DNA of 13,408 nucleotides from JACDDK01 sp041747155 (lineage in GTDB: Bacteria > Actinomycetota > Rubrobacteria > Rubrobacterales > Rubrobacteraceae). The position numbers and the translations under genes are program-made. Where the stretch lies: the NCBI GenBank assembly GCA_041747155.1, contig JBGTFQ010000039.1, forward strand, positions 1 to 13,408, given 5' to 3'. A model generated the notes under the pieces. The model searched no databases and was not told the DNA's origin. It worked only from the letters and a program-made list of their open reading frames with translations. Of this stretch, positions 1 through 6,759 are shown one piece after another. Numbering within the stretch: the first letter of the stretch is position 1; each line of letters starts with the position of its first letter.

Positions 1-1
1 C

Positions 2-1945
2 AAGGTGTCGGGAATCGCCGTGGAATCCGTAGAGGATGGAGCCGTGGCGGGGTTGCGAAAGACTTTGCAATCTCGGCTCGGAGATGGTTTTCAGGTGGAG
101 CGTTCGGAGACTCGGACGGCTCAAGTTGGGAGTCAGTTGCAGGGGTTTCAGGTCTCTTTGTTGTTTTTTGCGGGTACTTCGCTGTTCGTGGGGGCTTTTC
201 TCGTCTTCAACGCGCTCTCCATGACGGTGCTCGAACGGACGCGGGAGCTTGGGATGCTGCGGGCGCTCGGAGCGACGCGGGCCATGATCGCCCGCTCCGT
301 CGTCCTCGAAGCCGCCGTGCTCGGGATCGTCGGGTCGGTGCTTGGAGTGCTGTTTGGTTACGGGATGGCTCGGGGGCTCGTCTTTCTTTTCGGGAAGGCT
401 TTTCTGTTCGAGATCTCAACCCTAGTCATCTCGCCGTTCGCACTGTTTTCGGCCCTAACCGTTGGCATCCTCGTTACCGTGGCGGCGGCTTTGTATCCGG
501 CTTTGCGGGCTGGTCGCGTGAGCCCGGTCGAGGCGATGCGGGACCGTGCTGGTGGTGTATCCAGCCGGTCCACGAAGGCCGTTTCTTGGGTTGGTCCGGT
601 GATGGGATTAGCGTTGATCGGAATCGGAGCGCCCTGGATCCTGTACCTATCCCGAAATCTTTCGACGAGCCTGGATGGTTGGATCTACGCCTCCGGCATC
701 GCGGGTGTCGTGGGCACTTTCCTGGGTGTGTCTCTCCTGATCCCAACCCTGGTTTCTCCGCTGGCGTCGCTCTTCGCTCCAATACTCGGCCTGTTCTTCG
801 GCGTGGAGGGCCGAATGGCAGCGGCTAATGCCGCCCGCAACCGCAACCGAACCGCTCTGACCGCTTCCGCCGTCATGGTCGGCATCTCGCTAGTCGTGGC
901 CTTCAGCGCCCTGGGCGATAGCGTCCTCGGCTCCATCAGCAGCTATCTGGAGGACTCCCTGGGCGCGGACTACGCGATAAAACCGGCCAACGAAGATTCG
1001 GGTGTGGTTTTCTCGGACGCTCTGAAAGATCGGGTAGACAAGATTCCTGGCGTAGAAGAGACAACAGGATTGGCTTCGAGCGTCCGGCGCGATGGAGCGA
1101 ATACGAGCTTCGTCTTCGGAGTCGAGCAGAGCTACGAGGAGATCTTCCGGGTAAATTTCGCGCCGGACTCCGACACACCGAAAAACGCTTTCTCGAAGCT
1201 GCGAGACGGCGAAGCTCTCGTCGGTCAGCAACTCGCCACCTCGCGAAAACTGCGGGTCGGCTCGGATCTCGCGCTCGCGGGTCTGAAGGGGCGAAAGAAG
1301 TACCGGGTCGCCGGGATCGTGGACAACGATGTGCTGGGCGGTGGAGCTGGTATCTACGTTTCCCGCGAGACGCTCGCGAGCGATTTCGGTGTGACGGATG
1401 ATGAGCTGCTCGCAATCAAAGCCGCACCGGGAGTTCAGAGATCCCGCCTGACAAGCGATGTCCGGGCGGTCCTCGAAGATTATCCGCAGTTTACGCTTCT
1501 CTCGAACGCGGAATGGAAGGAGCGGATAGAGCAGGATTTCGGGCGGCAATACGTGTTCTTCTACGCGATCATGGGTGTCTCGGTGGCGGTGGCGGCTTTC
1601 GGGGTAGTCAACACTTTGTCCATGAGCGTCTTCGAACGGACGCGAGAGATAGGTGTCCTGCGGGCTATCGGAGCGACGCGCTTTCAGGTCGGGCGGCTCG
1701 TTGTGGACGAAGGCGTGGTGATCGGGGGTATCGGCTGCGTGATAGGCGTGACCGTCGGCTCACTTCTCGGCTACCTATTCGTCCGGGGAACTTCCGCGAG
1801 CGGCTTCGAAGTGACCTTCCAATATCCGACCACCGCTGCGATCCTGTCCCTCGTCGGCGGCCTTTTTATCGGGATTTTCGCCGGTCTGCTACCCGCCCGT
1901 GCCGCCGCCCGCAAAGACATCGTCGAAGCCGTACAGTACGAATAG
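2..1945 (+). CDS. MacB/FtsX-type ABC transporter permease, 5' end outside window
   Basis: This is an inner-membrane permease that would work with a separate ABC ATPase, by family analogy in lipoprotein or other envelope-substrate export (mechanotransmission type). The frame is open to the window edge, so the GTG at position 5 need not be the start. Numbering from that GTG, residues about 50-180 form an FtsX domain with three hydrophobic segments (52-72, 98-125, 140-165). Two more hydrophobic stretches follow (about 195-255). Another opens the second module (about 283-305), then an extracytoplasmic domain (about 306-515) and a second FtsX domain (about 519-640). The conserved cytoplasmic motif occurs in both halves, as ERTRELGMLRALGATR and ERTREIGVLRAIGATR, showing internal duplication. 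Full-length relatives are about 850 residues, so the first membrane helix and most of the first extracytoplasmic domain lie upstream. The ATPase gene is probably upstream too (inference). The substrate cannot be told from sequence. Confidence 0.9.
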   Translation, partial: KVSGIAVESVEDGAVAGLRKTLQSRLGDGFQVERSETRTAQVGSQLQGFQVSLLFFAGTSLFVGAFLVFNALSMTVLERTRELGMLRALGATRAMIARSVVLEAAVLGIVGSVLGVLFGYGMARGLVFLFGKAFLFEISTLVISPFALFSALTVGILVTVAAALYPALRAGRVSPVEAMRDRAGGVSSRSTKAVSWVGPVMGLALIGIGAPWILYLSRNLSTSLDGWIYASGIAGVVGTFLGVSLLIPTLVSPLASLFAPILGLFFGVEGRMAAANAARNRNRTALTASAVMVGISLVVAFSALGDSVLGSISSYLEDSLGADYAIKPANEDSGVVFSDALKDRVDKIPGVEETTGLASSVRRDGANTSFVFGVEQSYEEIFRVNFAPDSDTPKNAFSKLRDGEALVGQQLATSRKLRVGSDLALAGLKGRKKYRVAGIVDNDVLGGGAGIYVSRETLASDFGVTDDELLAIKAAPGVQRSRLTSDVRAVLEDYPQFTLLSNAEWKERIEQDFGRQYVFFYAIMGVSVAVAAFGVVNTLSMSVFERTREIGVLRAIGATRFQVGRLVVDEGVVIGGIGCVIGVTVGSLLGYLFVRGTSASGFEVTFQYPTTAAILSLVGGLFIGIFAGLLPARAAARKDIVEAVQYE

Positions 1946-2050
1946 GCTGGCAAGCCAAATCCTCGCAAGATATAGCTTACGGAGATGATGAAAGCGAGTC
2001 AGACGAACAGAATTCTATGCTCGGATGACTAGCTGAACTGCTGACTAGCT
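1946..2050. other. Convergent intergenic spacer with 9-bp direct repeat
   Basis: This 105-bp gap lies between two convergent stop codons. TGACTAGCT occurs at 2026-2034 and again at 2042-2050, a 16-bp period. A weak stem, CTGAA (2033-2037) with TTCAG (2051-2055), is also possible. I find no GC-rich hairpin with a T-tract, so no terminator is called for either gene. Confidence 0.4.
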
Positions 2051-2626
2051 TCAGACACTGCGGGCTTGATCTTCGTGCTTGCCTTCCCCGATCTCTTCGA
2101 CCACTTTGGCGCAGAATGCCGGTAGGTCGTCGGGATTGCGGCTGGTGACGAGACCCTGATCCGTGACGACTTCCTCATCCACCCAATTACCGCCCGCGTT
2201 GCGAATATCAGTCTGAAGCGTCGGGAACGAAGTGACGGTACGACCGTTCAGAACATCGGCTTCCACAAGCGTCCAGGGAGCGTGGCAGATGGCACCCACC
2301 GGCTTGGCCTGCTCGAAGAAACTCCGCACAAACGCAACCGCGTCCGCGTCGCCCCGCAAGTTGTCCGCGCCAACGGTCCCGCCGGGTATCACGAGCGCGT
2401 CGTAGTCGTCGGCGGATACCTCGGAGAAGGCTTTCTCGACCTGAAAGGTCTCGCCCGGCTCTACATCGCTGTTCATTGTCTGGGCGTCGCCGGTCTGTAT
2501 CCCAACGACATCCACACTGGCGCCTTCGTCCTCAATGGCCTTCTTCGGCTCAGTGAACTCGACTTGCTCCGTTCCTACTGGTGCAAGCAGGATGGCGACT
2601 TTCTTTCCCTGCAGTTCGTTAGCCAT
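2051..2626 (-). CDS. DJ-1/PfpI family protein (type 1 glutamine amidotransferase-like)
   Basis: This 191-residue cytoplasmic protein covers the whole DJ-1/PfpI fold. The nucleophile elbow GAICHAPW has Cys114 followed by His115. Glu23, in the EQVEF context, aligns with the Glu that supports the reactive cysteine in DJ-1 (E18). The C-terminal half carries family signatures: GRTVTSFPTLQTDIRNAG, WVDEEVV and SRNPDDLPAFC. This subgroup (PfpI, YhbO, YraA) has been described as protease, chaperone, or glyoxalase III/deglycase in stress responses; sequence alone does not decide among these. The start is well fixed: AAGGAG (complement of 2633-2638) sits 6 nt before the ATG. It lies 99 bp downstream of the aldo/keto reductase on the same strand and may share its transcript, although a hairpin lies between them. 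A role in carbonyl or oxidative stress is inferred. Confidence 0.93.
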   Translation of the reverse strand: MANELQGKKVAILLAPVGTEQVEFTEPKKAIEDEGASVDVVGIQTGDAQTMNSDVEPGETFQVEKAFSEVSADDYDALVIPGGTVGADNLRGDADAVAFVRSFFEQAKPVGAICHAPWTLVEADVLNGRTVTSFPTLQTDIRNAGGNWVDEEVVTDQGLVTSRNPDDLPAFCAKVVEEIGEGKHEDQARSV

Positions 2627-2680
2627 GGATATCTCCTTCTGTAGCTGTAGAGCGTCTATTGCGGGTGAGTCCGTACCCTC

Positions 2681-2712
2681 ATCCCCGACGGAATAATCCG
2701 TCCGCCGGGGAT
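2681..2712 (-). terminator. GC-rich intercistronic hairpin after the aldo/keto reductase
   Basis: ATCCCCGACGGA (2681-2692) can pair with TCCGCCGGGGAT (2701-2712), giving a 12-position stem with one A/C mismatch and an 8-nt loop. On the minus strand it begins 14 nt after the reductase stop. No U-tract follows in that direction, so a classical intrinsic terminator is not shown. It could attenuate or stabilise a shared transcript instead. Confidence 0.4.
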
Positions 2713-2725
2713 GGTCGAGAATTCT

Positions 2726-3601
2726 CTAGCCGGAGACTTTGGTTAGCTCGGCGTACTCGTCGTCCGTCAGTTGCAGCGAAGCTCCAGTGACATTCTCTTC
2801 GAGGTGTTCGACCGAAGACGTGCCGGGGATCGGGAGCATCACGGGCGAGCGGCGGAGCAGCCAAGCCAGGGCTACCTGACCCGGCGAAGCGTCGTGGGCT
2901 GCGGCGATCTCATCGACCGGGCCACCCGGCTGGGACAATTCGCCGGAAGCGAGCGGGAACCACGGGATAAACGCTATTCCATCAGCCTCGCAAGCTTCGA
3001 GGACGTCTTCGGAGCCCTTGTCGGTCAGATTATAGCGGTTCTGCACGGAAGCTATCGGCAGTATGCCCTGAGCCTGACGCAGTTCGTCCACGCTTATTTC
3101 TGAGAGGCCAACGTAGCGAACTTTGCCTTCGCTAACTAGGTCGGACATCGTGCCGAGGGATTCCTCCGCTGGTACTTCGGGGTCGATGCGGTGAAGTTGG
3201 TAGAGGTCTATGGTTTCGAGCTTCAGGCGACTGAGGCTGCCTTCTATAGCGTCGCGGATGTGCTCGGGACGACCGTTCGGCTTCCAGTCTCCGGGACCAC
3301 CGCGCACGAGACCGGCTTTCGTCGCGATCACCATATCGTCCCCGTAGGGAGCTAGCGTCTCCCCGATCAAACGCTCCGACACATCCGGTCCATACGAGTC
3401 AGCGGTATCTATGAGGTTGATCCCAAGCTCGACGACGCGCTTTAGGACGGCTTTCGCCTGTTCCGGGTTCTCAGGTTCGCCCCAGATTCCCTCGCCGGTG
3501 ATGCGCATCGCGCCGTATCCAAGCCGATTTACTTCGAGATCCCCACCAATGGCGAAGGTTCCGGCCCCCGCCGCGTTTAGTGTGTTGTTGCTCTCTGTCA
3601 T
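2726..3601 (-). CDS. Aldo/keto reductase, PdxI/YdbC-like
   Basis: This is an NADPH-dependent TIM-barrel oxidoreductase of 291 residues. The catalytic tetrad is visible: Asp65 and Tyr70 (in INLIDTADSYG), Lys95 (VIATKAG) and His137 (LYQLHRID). Nucleotide-binding C-terminal signatures are present: GQVALAWLLRRSP, then IPGTSSVEHLEEN (about 241-270). NRLGYGAM near the N-terminus and FPLASG in the late barrel resemble, from memory, E. coli YdbC/PdxI, a pyridoxal reductase; several actinobacterial paralogues of this subgroup have no assigned substrate. Pyridoxal or another small aldehyde is therefore a guess. The start is supported by a perfect AGGAGG (complement of 3608-3613), 6 nt before the ATG. 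It is the upstream gene of a pair with the DJ-1/PfpI protein. Upstream it diverges from a membrane-anchored hydrolase. Confidence 0.93.
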   Translation of the reverse strand: MTESNNTLNAAGAGTFAIGGDLEVNRLGYGAMRITGEGIWGEPENPEQAKAVLKRVVELGINLIDTADSYGPDVSERLIGETLAPYGDDMVIATKAGLVRGGPGDWKPNGRPEHIRDAIEGSLSRLKLETIDLYQLHRIDPEVPAEESLGTMSDLVSEGKVRYVGLSEISVDELRQAQGILPIASVQNRYNLTDKGSEDVLEACEADGIAFIPWFPLASGELSQPGGPVDEIAAAHDASPGQVALAWLLRRSPVMLPIPGTSSVEHLEENVTGASLQLTDDEYAELTKVSG

Positions 3602-3866
3602 GATATTCCTCCTCTTGGCTCTTTGTATGATTGCTTTCTTGCGACCACTCTGACCGAGCCGCTACCATCAAAGCTCTGTCTGATAGATGGCCCCGACGAG
3701 ACTTAATGCTACCTCAGCGAAGCTTTTTGAAAAGCCTCAAACCATCAAACGAGAAGTCGGCCCGGAGCGTGTAAGCGATCTGAAAGGTAGCGTAACTCAT
3801 ACTCCACGAAGGTTAGAATACGGTTTTGCGTTTGTCAGCGACAGTTTAAGAGGAGGTGTGGTTCCG
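3602..3866. other. Divergent intergenic region between reductase and hydrolase
   Basis: This spacer of about 265 bp should hold promoters for both divergent genes. The hydrolase frame stays open back to an ATG at 3687, but that ATG has no ribosome binding site and the encoded residues look non-conserved. Visible dyads are GCTTTT-TG-AAAAGC (3722-3735) and TGTC-AGC-GACA (3833-3843). A -10-like TAGAAT lies at 3814-3819 without a convincing -35. No promoter is called. Confidence 0.4.
3849..3856 (+). promoter_or_regulatory. Ribosome binding site deciding the hydrolase start
   Basis: AGAGGAGG at 3849-3856 lies 10 nt before an in-frame GTG at 3867. It is the only strong Shine-Dalgarno near the 5' end of this frame, and it favours the GTG over the ATG at 3687, which lacks one. 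Confidence 0.65.
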
Positions 3867-5279
3867 GTGACGTTTCGGTGGTGGTTCACGGCGGTGTTGC
3901 CGGTACTAGTGGGTGCTTTGTGGTTGATCCTGTCGGTGTGGCATGGAGTGCCAGGTTTCTTCGCCGGGGTGTTGCCCGGCGTTCTGCTTTCGGGCGCTGG
4001 ACTCTCCAATCTGCTGATGTCGGTGGATCCCCGAATTTTCCAGTACATGTCCATCGGCGCGGCGGTTGGGGTGTTGCTGGCTCTGCCGGATATCTTTGTA
4101 TTTGGGCCGGTGGCGGCGATTGTTTTGCTAGTAGGTTCCGGGGCGAGTTTTCTGGCAGCGGGGTATCTGGCTCTGTTCCGTCAACCCGTTCCACCCGGCG
4201 TGCCGGAGCCCGAGATAAATCTGGACCTCGCCGCCAACGCCGCGCGTGACGAAGCGTCGATGGCCGGTATTGTGCTGACGAGTTGGCCGCTGGCCGTTGG
4301 TTCGAACGCGGCCCGCATCCGGCGCGAGATCGACGACGCCCGCACCTTGTTCGACGAACGAGGCTGGCTCCAGAACCCAGCAAGCTACCATCATGCGCCA
4401 CCGAAGCTCCATCCCGAGGAAGTCAAAAGAACGCGGAGCGGGGGTGAAAAATTCGAGCACCTCGTTTTCGATAGCGGGTACGAACCGTGGCCCGAGGAGC
4501 CGGGGCGGGAGCGTTGGCTGGACTACGAAGACAATCGCTCCGCGCACGCCTACGAGATGCGGCATCCGGGGCCACCGAGGCCGTGGCTTGTGTGCGTGCA
4601 TGGGATTCGGATGGGCTCTCCGAAGGGCGGTTTCAAGCTATTCAGGCCGGATCACCTGCACCACGAACTCGGCTTGAACTTGATCCTACCTATACTCCCG
4701 ATCCACGGCCCCCGCCGCGTCGGTCCCGTCAGTGGAGACCGCATTCTCTCCGGCGACGTGATGGATTCTCTGCACGCAGGCGCGCAAGCCGTCTGGGATA
4801 TCCGACGCATGATCCAGCATCTAAAAGATTCCGAATCTTCCCCGTCTATCGGCATCCTCGGCGAATCCCTGGGCGGCTACGTGGCCGCTCTTCTAGCCTC
4901 GCTGGACGACAATCTGGACTGCGTGGCCGTGTGCAATCCCGCCGTGGACCCAACGCGCCTTTTCTGGAGTAACGCGCTCTCCATAACCAGCCACCAACTC
5001 CGCAAGCACGGCGTCACCGAAGGGAAGATGACCGAGACTCTGCGTCCCGTCTCTCCGCTCGCGTTACGCCCCCTCGTTCTCAAGCAAAACCGGGCGATCT
5101 TCGCCGGAGTCGCCGACAGAGTCGTGACCGCCACCGAAGCTAACGTCCTCTGGCATCACTGGGAGAAGCCCCGGATCGAGTGGTTCCAGGGTACGCACCG
5201 GGGCTTCCTTAGCACCCCACAAGGCCGATCCCTACTCGCCGAAACACTCGCCAACGCCGGAATCCTCGTCAAGAGCTAA
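3867..5279 (+). CDS. Membrane-anchored alpha/beta hydrolase of unknown substrate
   Basis: With the GTG start at 3867 the protein has 470 residues. About residues 5-105 are hydrophobic, with three to four likely membrane helices. A linker of about 130 residues follows, then an alpha/beta-hydrolase domain from about residue 235. The strand and oxyanion-hole motif WLVCVHGIRMG precedes the nucleophile elbow GESLGG (Ser334). Asp417 (AGVADRVV) and His444 (QGTHRGF) complete a plausible catalytic triad. The fold is clear, but I recognise no specific family; esterase, lipase or peptidase-like activity at the membrane is all that can be inferred. An upstream ATG at 3687 would add 60 polar, low-conservation-looking residues and has no ribosome binding site. 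The TAA stop lies inside the 3' end of the convergent acyltransferase gene (11-bp overlap), so the two mRNAs must overlap or end within each other. Confidence 0.85.
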   Translation: MTFRWWFTAVLPVLVGALWLILSVWHGVPGFFAGVLPGVLLSGAGLSNLLMSVDPRIFQYMSIGAAVGVLLALPDIFVFGPVAAIVLLVGSGASFLAAGYLALFRQPVPPGVPEPEINLDLAANAARDEASMAGIVLTSWPLAVGSNAARIRREIDDARTLFDERGWLQNPASYHHAPPKLHPEEVKRTRSGGEKFEHLVFDSGYEPWPEEPGRERWLDYEDNRSAHAYEMRHPGPPRPWLVCVHGIRMGSPKGGFKLFRPDHLHHELGLNLILPILPIHGPRRVGPVSGDRILSGDVMDSLHAGAQAVWDIRRMIQHLKDSESSPSIGILGESLGGYVAALLASLDDNLDCVAVCNPAVDPTRLFWSNALSITSHQLRKHGVTEGKMTETLRPVSPLALRPLVLKQNRAIFAGVADRVVTATEANVLWHHWEKPRIEWFQGTHRGFLSTPQGRSLLAETLANAGILVKS

Positions 5280-6759
5280 ACTGGTCGGGCTCCAGCACCG
5301 CCGCCAGCGCATTGGCGTAATACTGCAGCACCTCCGTCCCTCCAGGCGGGATCCCATATTTCCCAGCTTTCGACACGACGAGCCTCCGCAACGAAAGCAT
5401 TCGCAGCCCCTCTTCTACTACCTGCACCTCGTCCGTGACGGGCAAGCGAGCTTCATGTTGCAGAAGAGTTTTGATGAGCGTCTCAACCTGGAATTCGAGT
5501 GTTTCTCTCGACAAATCCTCTTTCGATTCCAGCAAGATGTGGGAGAGCAGTGGCACGGGGAGGATCGGCGAGATGGCGGAGATTCGCCGCATCATCTCCT
5601 CGGCGAATCGGGAGACTTCCTGGATGCGATCTTCGCGTTCGAGTACACGCAAGTCGAGCCCTTGGGCCGCAGCGTACTCTCTAAAAGAGACTGGCGAACC
5701 AACCTCCACAACGGCGCGCCCGAGTCTGTCGCGTCCACCGTGGATGTAGAGCCGGAGGTTATGCAGGGCGAAGCTCGCGAGCGCTTGGCCCAGCCATCCG
5801 CGTTTAGGCCGTCCGCCATGTTTTCCGAGGTGGATCAGTGACAGATCCTCTAGAATGCGATCGTAGCCCGCCGCGACCGGTACAAAAACTATATCCGGAC
5901 TGTTGTCCACGTCGAAATTGCGTAGCATGTAGTCGAGCAATCCTATCTTCGGCCCCCGGAGTAGGCCAGTGCGGGTCAGGCCGCCTTCGGGGAAGATGGC
6001 CTGTGTGAGTCGGCTCTCCACAGCGGTTTGTACGAAGCGTTCTAGAACTCGCCGGTAGCTGGAATCCCCCGAGTCGCGGCGCACGAAGTAAGTTCCGAGT
6101 CCTCGGACAAGGGGTCCAAGCACAGGGCCGCTCGCCCACTCGCCCGCCGCAAAGCTCAAGACTGCCCGACCATCGAAGAGATGCGCCAGAATGACGTAAT
6201 CCAGATTGGTTCGGTGGCTCATCACGACGACCACGCTGTCTCCATCGAGCGTGCGGAGATCTACATCACTTTCTCCGGGGGTTATGCGGTACATCAGGCG
6301 TGAGAGAAGTTCGGCAAGCGGCAGTGCTACCCGGAAATACAGGGCGGGGTCGAAGGCCGGCAGCATCTCGCGAGCGTAGCTCTCAAGAGTCTTTGGAGAG
6401 ACGTTTTCCGGTTCTCCCGAGGTGGATGAAGCTTGGATCAGGCGTTCTATCTCTTTCTCGCGTTTCGCGCTCAGCAAGGGCGGAATGGGGATCTCAAGTC
6501 GACGATTTGCTTTTTTGGCTTCACGCTCTCCCAGTGTCTTCCAGTACCGTCGAACCGCTGACGGGGCTTGGCTAGCGAGCAAGGCCGCGCCCGCGAGCGT
6601 GACTGTCGCCGCTAAGGAACGGGTTCTCCATCCTGTCTTATTCAACTCTCTCAGCACTCGCTCCTCTCCCGGAAGATGCGAGGGCAGTATAGCGGTACTG
6701 GTCGTCCGGCTCTTGTTGTCGCTTCTTATTGACGCTATTGGGCTTGCAGCACCGCGCAT
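5269..6759 (-). CDS. Glycerol-3-phosphate 1-O-acyltransferase, PlsB-like
   Basis: This protein probably transfers a fatty acyl group to sn-glycerol-3-phosphate (or a lysophosphatidate), the entry step of phospholipid synthesis at the membrane. Numbered from the ATG at 6757-6759 (496 residues), the catalytic HX4D box is HRTNLDY, with His182 and Asp187. AAGEWASGPVLGPLVRGLG and YFVRRDSG follow, then the acceptor-binding FPEGGLTRTG (about 256-265) and VPVAAGYDR (about 293-301). These four blocks in this order and spacing match PlsB rather than short PlsC enzymes. E. coli PlsB is about 800 residues, so this is a compact form. One hydrophobic segment (about 49-66) may anchor it. The start is uncertain: the frame opens as far as a GTG at 6822; the ATG at 6759 overlaps the methyltransferase by 25 bp without a ribosome binding site; a GTG at 6655-6657 has AGGAG only 3 nt upstream. 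It is probably co-transcribed with the upstream methyltransferase. Confidence 0.88.
   Translation of the reverse strand: MRGAASPIASIRSDNKSRTTSTAILPSHLPGEERVLRELNKTGWRTRSLAATVTLAGAALLASQAPSAVRRYWKTLGEREAKKANRRLEIPIPPLLSAKREKEIERLIQASSTSGEPENVSPKTLESYAREMLPAFDPALYFRVALPLAELLSRLMYRITPGESDVDLRTLDGDSVVVVMSHRTNLDYVILAHLFDGRAVLSFAAGEWASGPVLGPLVRGLGTYFVRRDSGDSSYRRVLERFVQTAVESRLTQAIFPEGGLTRTGLLRGPKIGLLDYMLRNFDVDNSPDIVFVPVAAGYDRILEDLSLIHLGKHGGRPKRGWLGQALASFALHNLRLYIHGGRDRLGRAVVEVGSPVSFREYAAAQGLDLRVLEREDRIQEVSRFAEEMMRRISAISPILPVPLLSHILLESKEDLSRETLEFQVETLIKTLLQHEARLPVTDEVQVVEEGLRMLSLRRLVVSKAGKYGIPPGGTEVLQYYANALAAVLEPDQFSS

Noticed and set aside
890..1549. 219-codon minus-strand frame
   Set aside because: It lies wholly inside the permease gene, antisense to a well-conserved region, and its translation has no recognisable domain.
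1513..2028. 171-codon plus-strand frame running past the permease stop
   Set aside because: It is an Arg-rich frame-shifted reading of the permease end with no family signature and no good start.
3687..3866. N-terminal extension of the hydrolase from ATG 3687
   Set aside because: No ribosome binding site precedes it and the residues are polar and unremarkable, whereas GTG 3867 has AGAGGAGG upstream. It is kept only as an alternative.
3886..4401. 171-codon minus-strand frame opposite the hydrolase
   Set aside because: Arg/Pro/Ser-rich composition is typical of antisense shadows of a GC-rich gene.
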